A stretch of 35,768 bases of DNA, from positions 1-35,768 of the forward strand of contig SXOX01000315.1 in assembly GCA_005776585.1 (NCBI GenBank). The letters run 5' to 3'. The translations under genes were made by a program, and so were the position numbers. The stretch is from Pseudomonadota bacterium. GTDB taxonomy: Bacteria > Myxococcota_A > UBA9042 > GCA-2863065. Shown piece after piece: positions 22,644-33,750 of this stretch. Under the pieces are notes generated by a model, which did not search any database, was not told the DNA's origin, and worked only from the letters and a program-made list of their open reading frames with translations. The number at the start of each line of letters is the position of its first letter. The stretch's first letter is position 1.

Positions 22644-24857
22644 CTACTCGGCCGCCTTCAGCGTGAGCATGTACGGGCCCGCGTCACCGGGGTACCAGCC
22701 GTCGACGACGAGCGTCAGTGGGACACCCGCCGTGGCTTGAAAGGTGAAGTCGCCGCCGAGGTAGAGGTCGGCGCTCACGGCCGCGCAGCTGTCGGGGAGG
22801 CCGGCGCAGTCGGTTGTGACGTAGAGCATCGAGGGGTTGCCCAAGCCGCCCGCGAAGGTGAGGGAGGCGACGTAGGTGCCGGTCGCAGGCGGCGTAAACG
22901 CGTAGACGGCATCTGGCCCATCGGTGCCGTCACCCGTGTCGAAGTCGGTCACGACGGTGCACTTCGGACCGCCATGCAGGTGGTCCGCGAGCAAGGCGGT
23001 GTTGCCCTCGTGCTCGAACGGCAGCGCGGTCACCACGATGGGCTGGCCGCACGAGTCGCCCTCGAGCGGCGCAGGCACGCAGACGCCGCCGCCCGAGACG
23101 CCGCCGGCGAGGCAGTGCGCGGCCACCTCGAGCGCACTCCCCGTCAGCGCCGTGCCGAGATGCGCCAGCCGACACTGGACGGTGTCGCCAGCGAGCGTGC
23201 CCGGAAGGCCGGTCATCGCGAAGGTCTGGCAGGCGAGCGCGCACTCCTCGGCGTCCGCGTAGGGGGCGAGAGCCGGAGGGCAGGCGATCGCCGCGAGGTC
23301 GCAGTAGACATCGCACCAGCTCCCACACACGTTGCCTCCGGAGGGCCCCGCGGCGCCGCATTGACCGGCGTCGGTGCCTGCCGCGATCGCGCGATCGACG
23401 CGACAGGCGACCGTGTTGGCCGCGAGCGTCTGCGTCGGCGGGTCCCATGGCGCGGCGTCGAGGCAGTACGCGAGGCAGGCCGCCTCGGAGCCGTACTGCG
23501 CCGCCGGTCCAGTGCACGCCTGGGTCATGAGCCCGCAATAGGTGATGCACGCGGGCTCGGCCGCGAGCAGGTCGACGCTCAGCTCGAAGGGCCCGACATC
23601 GCCGGGGAGCAGTCCATCGACCACGACCCGCACCGCTTGATTGGCCTCGAGGGTCACGGTAACAGAGCCGCCGAGCGCGACGTCGCCGCTGGCACCGAGG
23701 CACGGCACCGTCTGATCGCAGCTGACCAGCACCGCGACGTATGCGGGCCCAGTGAAGCCCGTCGGTGTGAGCGTAAATCGGTACGTGCCTGCGGCCAGTG
23801 GGGTGAACGCGAAGACCTGATCGGGGAGGTCCTTGCCACCGGCCGTGCTGCCGAGCACCTTCGCGGCGCACTCGGGGACCGCGGCGAGGTCGTCGAGCAG
23901 CGTGGTGGTGTCGCCAACGACGGTGGTGGGAGGTAGGCCCAAGGGGATGGCGTCTGCGCACGAGTCACCGGTCGGTGCCGGCGCGCACGCGGGGCTCGCC
24001 GCAGCCGCCGACGCGCAGGCGCCCGCGACGTCAGCCACGGCGCCCGCCAAGAGCGCATGCGTGAGTCGGCACTCGAGCGTGTCGCCAGAGGTGGCTCCGT
24101 ACGCGCCGGACGGTGAGAACCCGGCGCACGCCGCTGCGCACGCGGCCGCGTCGGCGTAGGTGCCGGCGCAGTGCGCTGCCATCCAGGTGCAGTAGACCTC
24201 GCAGCCGGTGCCGCACGTATTGCCGCCGTAGGGCCCAGCCGCCGCGCAGGTGGAGGCGGAGGGAGCGGCGACGGCCGTGCTGGCCCAGCTGGCGTGACAT
24301 GCGAGGGAGTGGCCCACGTTGTCGCCGGGGACGCCTGCAGCGAGCGCACCCCATGAGCTGCAGTAGGCGCCGCAGGCCGTGGCCGCGTCATCGGCGGGCA
24401 GCGCGTCGAAGCCGTCGAGCGTCCCCGTGCACGCGCTGAGCACGGTCGTGCAGTAGGTGCCGCAGGTCGGCGTGGGAAGCACGGGCACGTCCGCGCTCAC
24501 CTCAGCGATATCCTCGGCGTCCGCCGGAGTCACGTCCGGGAGGGTGTCATCGATGACCCCCGGATCACCCGTGTCCGCGCTATCCGTCTCCGCCTCCATG
24601 TCAATGAGATCGGCATCGGTGATGGCGTCGTCTCCCGCGATGTCGGGCACGTCGGGCGTTGGCCCCAGATCCGCGCCGGGCCCAATGGGCGGCAGGTCGG
24701 ATCGGACCTCGGCACCAGCAGCCTCAGTGGCATCGAACGTGGCGGCGTCTCCCGCGACGTCCTGGCTCGGCGCGGGCGACTGCACCGTCTCTCCGCCGCA
24801 CGCCGCCATGCCGAGCGCGACCCCGACGAGCATCAACGCGCTGTTGAATCTTGGCAC
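22644..24857 (-). CDS. lipoprotein with duplicated Cys-rich and beta-sandwich domains
   Basis: This 737-residue protein starts at GTG 24857, behind GAGG at 7-nt spacing. The signal ends in lipobox MAAC (Cys20) and is followed by an acidic linker of about 100 residues very rich in Asp, Pro and Ala. The rest is an internal duplication. Each half has a Cys-rich helical segment (TCGTYCTTVLSACTG; second copy CITYCGLMTQACTG) with further CGxxCxVYC motifs. Each half also has a PPC-like beta domain (VFAFTPLAAGTYRFTLTP; second copy VYAFTPPATGTYVASLTF, both followed by VVDG.LPGD or VVDGWYPGD). It is probably a surface-anchored binding protein, a form common in Myxococcota. It lies between recQ and the selenoprotein gene, 48 bp from the latter. 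Confidence 0.85.
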   Translation of the reverse strand: MPRFNSALMLVGVALGMAACGGETVQSPAPSQDVAGDAATFDATEAAGAEVRSDLPPIGPGADLGPTPDVPDIAGDDAITDADLIDMEAETDSADTGDPGVIDDTLPDVTPADAEDIAEVSADVPVLPTPTCGTYCTTVLSACTGTLDGFDALPADDAATACGAYCSSWGALAAGVPGDNVGHSLACHASWASTAVAAPSASTCAAAGPYGGNTCGTGCEVYCTWMAAHCAGTYADAAACAAACAGFSPSGAYGATSGDTLECRLTHALLAGAVADVAGACASAAAASPACAPAPTGDSCADAIPLGLPPTTVVGDTTTLLDDLAAVPECAAKVLGSTAGGKDLPDQVFAFTPLAAGTYRFTLTPTGFTGPAYVAVLVSCDQTVPCLGASGDVALGGSVTVTLEANQAVRVVVDGLLPGDVGPFELSVDLLAAEPACITYCGLMTQACTGPAAQYGSEAACLAYCLDAAPWDPPTQTLAANTVACRVDRAIAAGTDAGQCGAAGPSGGNVCGSWCDVYCDLAAIACPPALAPYADAEECALACQTFAMTGLPGTLAGDTVQCRLAHLGTALTGSALEVAAHCLAGGVSGGGVCVPAPLEGDSCGQPIVVTALPFEHEGNTALLADHLHGGPKCTVVTDFDTGDGTDGPDAVYAFTPPATGTYVASLTFAGGLGNPSMLYVTTDCAGLPDSCAAVSADLYLGGDFTFQATAGVPLTLVVDGWYPGDAGPYMLTLKAAE

Positions 24858-24984
24858 CGCTCCACCTCGCCTCACATCCGCCTCGCGTGGGACTCCCGCC
24901 ACAGGATGGCCGGTTCCGGAGGAGATTTCACCTCGGTCGCGGTCGTCCCAGATCCACCTCGGCGCGCCCGCCTCGTTCAAGACG

Positions 24985-26910
24985 CTATTGCTCCAGCGCT
25001 TCGAGGAACGCGTCCCCGTACTTGGCTGCGCGGCTCTTGCCGAAACCCACGATGGCGGCCAGGGCGTCGATGGTGTTCGGGCGCTCCTCGACCATCTGCA
25101 ACAACGACTTGTCGTGCGCGACCACGTACGGAGGGACCGAGCTATCGCGCGCCAGCTGGAGGCGAACCGCCTTGAGCGCGTCGAACAGACCGCCGACGGA
25201 GGCGACCTTGTCGACGCGCGGCGCGGCCGGCGTGGGAGCCCCTGCCGGCACGGGCAGCAGCGGCTTCCTCAGCCGAGGCGTCTCGCGCTGCCACATGACC
25301 TCCTTGCCGTGTGGCGTAAGCAGCCACGCGTCCTTGGCGCCGCCGCTCGGCATGAGACACGCCGCGGCCTGGAGCTGAGCAAAGGTCTCGAACACCGTGG
25401 CCTCTGGGACCTCGCGCAGAATGCCGTCGCTCGGCGTCCCAGCAAGCGGGTCGCTCGCGTGCGCCTCACCCCGAACGAGGGCCACGAGCTGCGCCATCGA
25501 GCGCGTCCCGCCCGCCCGCGCAACGGCCGAGAGCACCTTGCGCAGCACGAGCCACTCGGCCTCGCTGGGCTCATGACTCGTGGCTGTGGCGCCACCCTTC
25601 TTGCTCACGCGCTTGGTCTTGGCCACGAGCGCGATCGGGCGGGGCGAGCCGCCGACGCCCTGGTCGGGAACGCAGACGTCACAGACCGGGCACTTGCCGG
25701 GCTCGGCGCGATCCCCGAAGTACCTCAGGATGATGCGGTGGCGGCAGTCCTCGGCGTAGCCGAAGCGCACCATGGCCTTGAGCCGCGCGTGGTCGAGCGC
25801 GCGCTTCTTCTCGAGCATGACGGGGTCGAGCGGGCGCTCGGGGTCCGGGTTGGCGTCTTGCCGGTCGATGAAGAACTCCTGGATGCGCACATCCGCGTAG
25901 GTGAACAGCAAGACGCACTCGGAGAGCTTGCCGTCGCGTCCGGCGCGCCCGGCCTCCTGGTAGTCGGCCTCGAGGCTCCCAGGGAGCTCCCAATGGACGA
26001 CGAACCGCACATCGGCCTTGTCGATGCCCATGCCAAAGGCGTTCGTGGCCACGACGACGTCGGCCTCGCCCCGCATGAACGCCTCCTGGGCCGCCTTGCG
26101 CTGCGCCTCGTCGAGGCCGCCGTGATAGTACGTACAGCGAACGCCCAGCGAGCACAGCTTACGGAACACCTCCTCGACGCTCTTGCGCGTGGCCGCATAG
26201 ACGATGCCCGCGGGACCGACGCGATCGAGCACCTCGCGCAGGACGAGCTCCTTCTCGGCCATCTTGGCGATGGGCACCACGCGCAGCACGAGGTTCCGGC
26301 GCGCGAAGCCCGCCACAAAGATCCGCGGGTCCGTGAGCGAGAGGCCTGCGACGATGTCCTGCCGCACCTCGCGGCTCGCAGTGGCGGTGAAGGCGGCGAT
26401 GCGTTCGGGCCGCACGGCCGCGATCGCCTGATCGAGGCGCTGGTAGTCGGGGCGGAAGTCGTAGCCCCATTGGCTCATGCAGTGCGCTTCGTCGACCGCG
26501 AAGAGCGCGATCTTGACCTGGGCGAGCGCGTTGACGAACCCGTCGAGGCGAAACCGCTCCGGCGCCACGTACAGCAAGCGCACGTCACCCCGGCGGACGC
26601 GTCCCATGCGCTCGGCGCGCTCGTCCCCGGTCAGCGACGAGTTGATGAACGTCGCCGGGATCCCCCGGGCGTTGAGCGCGTCGACCTGGTCCTTCATGAG
26701 CGAGATGAGCGGAGAGACCACGATGGTGAGGCCGTCCAGCACGAGCGCCGGCACCTGATAGCATACCGACTTGCCCGCACCGGTGGGCATGACGGCCAGG
26801 GTGGGCTGACCGTCCAGAATCGCCGAGATGACCTCGGGCTGCCCGAGACGGAAGTCGGCAAAGCCAAAGTGGCGGGCGAGGGCGTCGCGGGCGGCGTCGA
26901 GGGTCGGCAC
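24985..26910 (-). CDS. recQ: ATP-dependent DNA helicase RecQ
   Basis: This 641-residue superfamily 2 helicase has Walker A MPTGAGKS (41-48), DEAH (140-143) in AVDEAHCMSQWGYDFRPDY, TATAS, motif V GMGIDKADVRFV and motif VI YQEAGRAGRDG. The RecQ zinc-binding Cys are at 389, 407, 410 and 413 (CRHR, CPVCDVC). A winged-helix region follows, and an HRDC domain ends the protein (about 575-641: PPYVVAHDKSLLQMV, VGFGKSRAAKYGD). It unwinds DNA 3'-5' in recombination and repair. The start is GTG at 26910-26908. It is divergent from the glutaredoxin-like gene with 78 bp between. Confidence 0.96.
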   Translation of the reverse strand: MPTLDAARDALARHFGFADFRLGQPEVISAILDGQPTLAVMPTGAGKSVCYQVPALVLDGLTIVVSPLISLMKDQVDALNARGIPATFINSSLTGDERAERMGRVRRGDVRLLYVAPERFRLDGFVNALAQVKIALFAVDEAHCMSQWGYDFRPDYQRLDQAIAAVRPERIAAFTATASREVRQDIVAGLSLTDPRIFVAGFARRNLVLRVVPIAKMAEKELVLREVLDRVGPAGIVYAATRKSVEEVFRKLCSLGVRCTYYHGGLDEAQRKAAQEAFMRGEADVVVATNAFGMGIDKADVRFVVHWELPGSLEADYQEAGRAGRDGKLSECVLLFTYADVRIQEFFIDRQDANPDPERPLDPVMLEKKRALDHARLKAMVRFGYAEDCRHRIILRYFGDRAEPGKCPVCDVCVPDQGVGGSPRPIALVAKTKRVSKKGGATATSHEPSEAEWLVLRKVLSAVARAGGTRSMAQLVALVRGEAHASDPLAGTPSDGILREVPEATVFETFAQLQAAACLMPSGGAKDAWLLTPHGKEVMWQRETPRLRKPLLPVPAGAPTPAAPRVDKVASVGGLFDALKAVRLQLARDSSVPPYVVAHDKSLLQMVEERPNTIDALAAIVGFGKSRAAKYGDAFLEALEQ

Positions 26911-26988
26911 GGGCGCAAGCTAGTCGCGAGCGGACAGAACGGCAAGGTCCTCGCTTGCGATCGGGTCGCTGCGGCCTATCGTGTCGGG

Positions 26989-27252
26989 ATGCGAGTCACC
27001 ATGGTCAAAAAGCGCCTTTCGGACGGAACCGAGTGCCCCAAGTGCGCGGAGGCGACGCAGTTCCTCCAATCCAAGGGCGTGTGGGCCGAGATCTCAGACG
27101 TCCTCTGGTATGACGAGACGCAGCCGGGCAGCGCGGGACAGGTGATGGCGGAGCGCTTCGGGATGACGCGCGCGCCGTTCTTCGTCGTCGAACGCGAGGG
27201 GCGAGACCCCGAGGCGCTCGACTCGGTCATGCGGGTCTACAAGCTGCTGTAG
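26989..27252 (+). CDS. glutaredoxin-like thioredoxin-fold protein
   Basis: This 87-residue protein has a CPKC motif (Cys16, Cys19) after KKRLSDGTE and a cis-proline in TRAPFFVVE (Pro63), so it has the minimal glutaredoxin fold. It should exchange dithiols or bind a metal. The ATG at 26989 has no clear Shine-Dalgarno; a second in-frame ATG at 27001 would shorten it by four residues. The 3' end overlaps the convergent phosphoesterase gene by 16 bp. Confidence 0.82.
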   Translation: MRVTMVKKRLSDGTECPKCAEATQFLQSKGVWAEISDVLWYDETQPGSAGQVMAERFGMTRAPFFVVEREGRDPEALDSVMRVYKLL

Positions 27253-28061
27253 AGGCGCAGGACCTCGTGCCCGAGGCGGAGGTCGTTCACGCTGCGGTAG
27301 GCTCGCTGCAGCTCGAGGCGCAGGTACGTCTTGTTCTCGTGCGGCGCGCCGAACATCACCGGCTGGGCCTGGTTGCCGTCGTGGACGTTCCAGCCGGACT
27401 CGTCGCGATCGTGGCCGTGGAGCACCATGCGGAGCCCGACGCCGCCGCCCGAAAGCCGCGCCAGCAGGCGCGCCGTGACCTCTTCCGGCTGGCCGTAGGA
27501 GTTCAGAAACGTCCCCACGACGCGCTTGTGGTAGTCCGTCTGAGGCGGCAGCGCGAGGTCGTCCAGGTCCTCGAAGCGCTCGAGCGTGTCGTTGGGCGAG
27601 CCGTGGCACAGCAGCGCGCCGCAGGGGGCGATGGCGCAGAGGTACGCCGTCCGGAACAGCCCGCGCATGGCGGCGACGGCGAGCGGCTTCATCTTGCGCT
27701 CGAGCTCCGCCGCCTCGTCGTCGTAGAACTTGCCGGTCCTCGGCCCGCCGATGTGCGAGAAGTCGTGGTTGCCGATGACGTACACGAAGTGATCGCCGAC
27801 CTCCTTCTGGAGCGCCATGACCCGGGAAGGCAGGATGGGTGACGCATCGTCATAGCCGTAGAGCTCCGGCTTGCGGCGCGCGGCCTCCGGGGAGGGACCG
27901 TGCACGAGGTCTCCGAGGAGGACCCAGTAGGTCTCCTGATTTTGCCGAAGCTCGTCACGAAATTTTGACTCGAGCGCTTCGAAGTCCGCCAGATTGCCGT
28001 GGAGGTCGGTGCTGACGAGGAGCGTCCCCCTCTTTGGCAACGTTCTGACGCGGCGCATCAT
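27237..28061 (-). CDS. calcineurin-like metallophosphoesterase
   Basis: This 274-residue protein contains the five blocks of the family: STDLHGN (Asp19, His21), GDLVHG (Asp51), GNHDF, CHGSP and LHGHD. The dinuclear metal site is therefore complete. It resembles Ser/Thr-phosphatase-type (PPP) rather than cyclic-nucleotide enzymes in the DLHGN, GDLVHG, GNHD order. No signal peptide is present. The natural substrate cannot be read from the sequence. The gene may start at either of the two consecutive ATGs at 28061. Confidence 0.9.
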   Translation of the reverse strand: MMRRVRTLPKRGTLLVSTDLHGNLADFEALESKFRDELRQNQETYWVLLGDLVHGPSPEAARRKPELYGYDDASPILPSRVMALQKEVGDHFVYVIGNHDFSHIGGPRTGKFYDDEAAELERKMKPLAVAAMRGLFRTAYLCAIAPCGALLCHGSPNDTLERFEDLDDLALPPQTDYHKRVVGTFLNSYGQPEEVTARLLARLSGGGVGLRMVLHGHDRDESGWNVHDGNQAQPVMFGAPHENKTYLRLELQRAYRSVNDLRLGHEVLRLYSSL

Positions 28062-28142
28062 CGGCGGCAGTCTAGGACAAGATTACCCGCGAAGGAACCT
28101 CGCCAAAGGTGGAGGGATACCGTTGGAAACTACAACGAGACC

Positions 28143-29285
28143 TTAGAAACCAATGTGGAACTGCGTCTGGAGAATGTGCGCGACGAAGCGCTTGTCCACG
28201 CCCGCCTTCTCCTCGAGCTTGGCGATGTAGACAAGCTGCCACTTGGCGAGGTGCGTGCCCCAGAAGAAGACGTTGACGCCGGCAGCGACGTCCATCACGT
28301 CGTTGTTCGGGCCCTTGGGCGCCGAGGCCGAAAAGCGGACGACCGGCTCGACGATCTTGTTGATGACGAAGCCCGCCTGCGCGAAGCCACCGATGAAGTC
28401 CTTCTCGAGGTCCGAGAAAGCGTCGGCGTACTGCTTCCACCCGCCATAGACACCCCCGGAGAAGCTGAAGCCCGCGATCTTGAAGATGGTGTCGAGCTGA
28501 GCCTTGATGTTGCCCTTGTTCTTGTCGGGGAGATCGAAGTCGATCTGACCGCTGGCGCCCACGGCAAAGCGGAAGCCGCCGCCCTCGAGGTCGCCTTCGC
28601 TGTAGCCCTTGATCCCGCCGAAGTTGTACCCGACGCGGGCGACCAGCATCGGGTTGAACTTGTCGGGGACGTTGAAGAACTTGGTCTTGGTCAGGTCCGC
28701 GGCGATGCCCGTGCCGTTGAAGACGCCGATGACCCACTCGATCATCGGCGACTGCTCGTAGCCGTTGCCAAACGCCAGGCCGATGTCGCGGCTTGCGCCG
28801 AGCTTGGCGATGTCCGTGGCGTCGATGAACTGCGTCTGGCCATCGTTCTGGATGAACTGGCGCGAGTACGGGCGCTTCCACTGGCCGACCCGCACGTGAA
28901 ACCAGCCCGGGACGACCGCGTAGTCGGCGAAATAGTCCTGCATGAACGGGACGCCGCCGCCGAACTCGGCCTCGAACGAGTACGTGAGCGCCTTGACGAA
29001 GATGTTTCCGGAGAGCTTGAGACGCGCGACCGGCACCGAGAAGCGCGCGATCTTGCTCTCGCGATCGCCGTCGGCGTTCGTCTGATGGTTCTCGAAGTCG
29101 AAACGCGGCTTGAACCGCGAGTTGATGAGCAGGCCGTAGTCGCCGTTCTCGGTGCGCAGGAAGAAGCCCTTGTCATAGCCGAACTGCTTCAATGGGGGCG
29201 GCACCTCGGCTGCGGCCGTGACGGCCCACGTCGTGACCAGGAAGGCCACTGCGGCCGATAGCCCTGTGTGCGTTCGCGAATTCAT
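28143..29285 (-). CDS. outer-membrane porin (phosphate-selective porin O/P-like)
   Basis: This 380-residue protein has a signal peptide ending in VTAAAE (about residue 26) and ends in ...QTQFHIGF, with a terminal Phe as required for outer-membrane beta-barrel assembly. Alternating hydrophobic strands (LKLSGNIFVKALTYSFEAEF, FADYAVVPGWFHVRVGQWK, PFSRQF-type RPYSRQFIQND) match porins of the OprP/O family. The start ATG has AAGGAGG 6 nt upstream, one of the best ribosome binding sites in the window. It lies alone on its transcript. Confidence 0.88.
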   Translation of the reverse strand: MNSRTHTGLSAAVAFLVTTWAVTAAAEVPPPLKQFGYDKGFFLRTENGDYGLLINSRFKPRFDFENHQTNADGDRESKIARFSVPVARLKLSGNIFVKALTYSFEAEFGGGVPFMQDYFADYAVVPGWFHVRVGQWKRPYSRQFIQNDGQTQFIDATDIAKLGASRDIGLAFGNGYEQSPMIEWVIGVFNGTGIAADLTKTKFFNVPDKFNPMLVARVGYNFGGIKGYSEGDLEGGGFRFAVGASGQIDFDLPDKNKGNIKAQLDTIFKIAGFSFSGGVYGGWKQYADAFSDLEKDFIGGFAQAGFVINKIVEPVVRFSASAPKGPNNDVMDVAAGVNVFFWGTHLAKWQLVYIAKLEEKAGVDKRFVAHILQTQFHIGF

Positions 29286-29485
29286 GAGTCCTCCTTCGGC
29301 ATCTGGTTCTCTCCAGAGGCGGCCCACTTCTGGTGTGGCCACTCCGCTGGCGGCCGACAAGCACACCCCGTGCCGACGCGACCGCGGGCCCGGCGTCGCA
29401 CCGCCGTGTGACGCTCAGGTGCCATGATGAGGACCATCGGGCAAATTTACCTGTCCGAATTGGGGCAGAGCACCCGATCCGAGGC

Positions 29486-29776
29486 TCAGCTCAGACCGTG
29501 GAGCTCGACCGTCTTCTGGCGGCTCGTGTCTCCGCGAGTCAGCAGCACGCTCGCGCGCGGAAGGCCAAAGACCTCCGCCACCCACGCGAGGAGCGCGGCA
29601 TTGGCCTTGCCATCGACAGGCGGTGCCGCCAGCCGCACCTTCCATCGGTCGCCGTGCAGGCCAACGGCCTCGGTCCGCTTCGCGCCGGGCTGGACGAGCA
29701 CGTGCAGCAGCCATCGATTGGGGTCACGCGTCGGTACGAGCGCACCGCCCGCTCTCAGCGCGTCGCGATCCAGCAT
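29486..29776 (-). CDS. DUF167 (YggU-family) protein
   Basis: This 96-residue protein has the DUF167 pattern VLVQPGAKRTEAVGLHGD, then KVRLAAPPVDGKANAALLAWV and a GDTSRQKTVEL end. The family is widespread and of unknown function. The gene starts 4 bp after the stop of the sigma-54 response regulator gene and is probably co-transcribed with it. Confidence 0.9.
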   Translation of the reverse strand: MLDRDALRAGGALVPTRDPNRWLLHVLVQPGAKRTEAVGLHGDRWKVRLAAPPVDGKANAALLAWVAEVFGLPRASVLLTRGDTSRQKTVELHGLS

Positions 29777-29780
29777 CCGC

Positions 29781-31302
<1,522 letters not shown>

Positions 31303-31322
<20 letters not shown>

Positions 31323-32487
31323 GCGAGTCCTCCGTCCTGGATTCGAGCGCAAAGAAGGGCAGTGTCACGGTGAAGCAGCTCCCCTCGCCGGGCGAGCTCT
31401 CGGCTTCGAGCGTGCCGCCATGCGAATGGACGATGCCGTAGCTCACGGTGAGCCCGAGGCCGGTTCCTTGGCCCTCGGGCTTCGTGGAGTAGAACGGCTC
31501 GAAGATCCGCGACAGCTGGCTGGGCGACATCCCCACGCCGTTGTCAACGACCGACAGGCGGACATGATTTCCGTCGCGGCGAGCGACCAGACGCACGTTG
31601 GCACCCGCACGGGGTGGCTCGCCGAATGCGCCGACCGCGTTGGAGAGGAGGTTCACGAGGACCTGCTCGAGCTGGGTGCGGTCGCCCATCACGCCGAGCC
31701 CCGCCTCGACGTGCACCTGGAAGTCGAGCTGCGGTCGATGGATGAGGTGATGGCACAAAAGCTGTGCGCCGTCTACGATATCCGTAACCGCCACGAGTGT
31801 CCGCCGCAGCCGCGTGGGACGCGAGAATTCCAGAAGGCCCTGCACGATCTTCTTGCAGCGCCGAGCGGCCTCCTCGATATCGGCGAATAGCTCCTGGGAG
31901 GAGGGGTCCGCGTCGGAGCCGAGCCGACCGAGCTCGGCGAAGGCCATGATGGCGCCGATGGGGTTGTTGATCTCGTGTGCGACACCGCCGGCGAGCGTGC
32001 CGACGGCCGCCATCTTCTCCGACTGCGCGAGCCGGCGCTCGAGCAGCCGCTCCTCGGTGACGTCGCGGTACTGGCACGCGACGACGTCCTCGCGCCGCTC
32101 GAGCGATTCGCCCCAGGGGTTGTGGAGCAGGCTGGCGATGGGGAATGCCCGGACGAGGAAGATGCGCTCGTGACCGGACTCGTCGACCTGGCGGACATCA
32201 CTGTGGGAGGCTGTGCTCGTGGCACGCGCCGCGCCCACCGGGCAGTCGATGCACGGGGACGCGCTACCAAACAGGACCAGATGACACGGCTGGCCGTTAA
32301 TGTGGCGCACGTCCGCGTTGGCGAGGCGTGCGTAGGCGACGTTGCCGCGGACGATACGTAGCTCGCCATCGACGAGCCCGATGGGATCCACGATGGCATC
32401 GAACGTGGCCTGCCAGGTCTGTTTGGCGCGCTCGACGACACGGATGAGGCGGAGGAGGTCGTCGGGCGATGTGGCCGAGGCAGTCAC
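31303..32487 (-). CDS. PAS-containing histidine kinase
   Basis: This 394-residue cytoplasmic kinase has a PAS domain (about 20-130) followed by HisKA (His171 in GGVAHEINNP) and an HATPase_c domain (NLLSNAV with Asn283; DNGVGM 315-320; GTGLGL 341-346). The PAS domain carries three Cys, CHLVLFGSASPCIDC (68, 79, 82), which may hold a metal or sense redox state. No transmembrane segment is present. It starts at GTG 32487. It is the cognate kinase of the overlapping sigma-54 regulator. Confidence 0.95.
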
Positions 32488-32522
32488 GCCCGGGTCATCG
32501 GGACGATTGGCGAGGAACTAAA

Positions 32523-32557
32523 GCAGGGAAGCGGGGGGAAGCGGGGGGAAGCGGCGG
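32523..32557. repeat. short tandem GCGGGGGGAA repeat
   Basis: The 10-bp unit GCGGGGGGAA is repeated twice exactly (32531-32550), with a shortened unit before and the start of another after. It lies in the 90-bp gap between the histidine kinase start and the lipoprotein stop. It may affect promoter spacing for the kinase, or be a slippage tract. Confidence 0.8.
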
Positions 32558-32577
32558 ATTCGAGCAGAGCCCGGTGG

Positions 32578-33492
32578 TTAGTTGGCGTAGCTGAGGGTCA
32601 CGGCCACGTCGGTGGGCACCGAGACGTGGTCGATGAAGCCCTCGAACGTGTAGGCACGGGCACCGGCGGCGTCGTAGGCGTCAATCATCAGGTAGTAGGT
32701 GCCGAGGTCGAGCGCCGGGAGGTAGAGGAGGCCCGAGGCATCGAAGGGCACGTACTGGCGCGACTCGACGGTGATGTACTGACCCGCGGCGTCGACCTGG
32801 TAGAGCGTGTAGTCGAAGTCGTAGGCCGGTGCGTAGTAGCCGCCGTCGGGCAGGAGCATCGTCACGTACAGGTCCGCCGCGTAGGACGCCACCGGAGCGG
32901 GAGCCACCGGTGCCGGAGCCACGGGGCTCGCGATGGCGGTGTTCGCCAGAGTCAGGGTCACGACCGCGGCCGGTTCGTCGAGCGTGAGGCCCGTTGCGGC
33001 GTAGCTGACCGCGTTGCCCCAGGCGTCGACGCCGACGAGCTCCAGGTCGTAGTAGGCGTACGGCAGGTCGACCAGGTCGAGCGTCGTCACACCCGAGTCG
33101 ATGCGATATCCCTGACCCGCGAGCACGACCGGACCGGCCGAGCCGCCCTCGCGCAAGGTGACGTCGAAGGTCATCGTCTCGTAGTCGGACGTGTAGACCG
33201 TCAGCGCGATATTACCCGAGTAGAAGCCGCCCACCGGAGCCGCCGGAGCCGGCGCGTAGATCGGCGCCGGACCCGCCGAGACGTGGCCCGAGGCGACGAC
33301 GCCGCCGCTGGAGTACGTCGGGAGGGTGGTCACACCACCGACGCCAATGCCGCCGGGGCCCACCGAAGCGCCGCAGCTCGTGAAGCCCGTCGACAGCAAG
33401 AAGAAGGCAGTCAGTCCGGCCAGACCCGCCGTCGAACGGAAGGCGAGCGAGCGCGGGGAGAAGGAACCAAGGCGAGTCACTTGAGCGTTCAT
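32578..33492 (-). CDS. lipoprotein with beta-rich domains and Pro/Ala spacer
   Basis: This 304-residue protein has a long signal ending in FTSC (Cys40, lipobox). A Gly/Val-rich segment follows, then two beta-sandwich-like modules (NIALTVYTSDYETMTFDVTL and DLYVTMLLPDGGYYAPAYDF) separated by a Pro/Ala spacer (APVAPAPVAPAPVA). Many Tyr residues occur. No enzyme signature is visible. The ATG has GGAGG about 9 nt upstream. The gene faces an AT-rich promoter-like region shared with the divergent efflux gene. Confidence 0.82.
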   Translation of the reverse strand: MNAQVTRLGSFSPRSLAFRSTAGLAGLTAFFLLSTGFTSCGASVGPGGIGVGGVTTLPTYSSGGVVASGHVSAGPAPIYAPAPAAPVGGFYSGNIALTVYTSDYETMTFDVTLREGGSAGPVVLAGQGYRIDSGVTTLDLVDLPYAYYDLELVGVDAWGNAVSYAATGLTLDEPAAVVTLTLANTAIASPVAPAPVAPAPVASYAADLYVTMLLPDGGYYAPAYDFDYTLYQVDAAGQYITVESRQYVPFDASGLLYLPALDLGTYYLMIDAYDAAGARAYTFEGFIDHVSVPTDVAVTLSYAN

Positions 33493-33540
33493 GCGAATAT
33501 CCTCCAGCCGGGGCGAGAGTCCCGGGCTGCCCAAGCGTAG

Positions 33541-33600
33541 AGCAAGGCCCGTGCCATACTTAACACATTGATATAACTATATTTTCTACTTTCACACGCG
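33541..33600. promoter_or_regulatory. AT-rich divergent promoter region
   Basis: This stretch of the 258-bp gap between the lipoprotein and the CzcC-like gene is about 40% G+C by hand count and contains ATTGATATAACTATATTTT. It resembles the island near 5541. On the minus strand, TTATATC and TAAGTAT could be -10 elements for the lipoprotein gene. I cannot choose one with confidence. Confidence 0.35.
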
Positions 33601-33750
33601 TTGCCCCTCCGCCACACAGGCCTTGCGGGCGTCGCGTCTCCGCCACAGTCGCGCGAGCGCCGGTCGCTGTGATACGCCCACGGGGATACGTTCACGGGCG
33701 CGCTGTGCTCGCTCGTGGCACGCAGGCCGTCGGGGACGGAGAGGAGCTCC

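Noticed and set aside
24457..26988. Long plus-strand ORF leading into the glutaredoxin-like gene
   Set aside because: It runs antisense through recQ and the lipoprotein gene. Only its last 88 codons, from 26989, look like a real protein.
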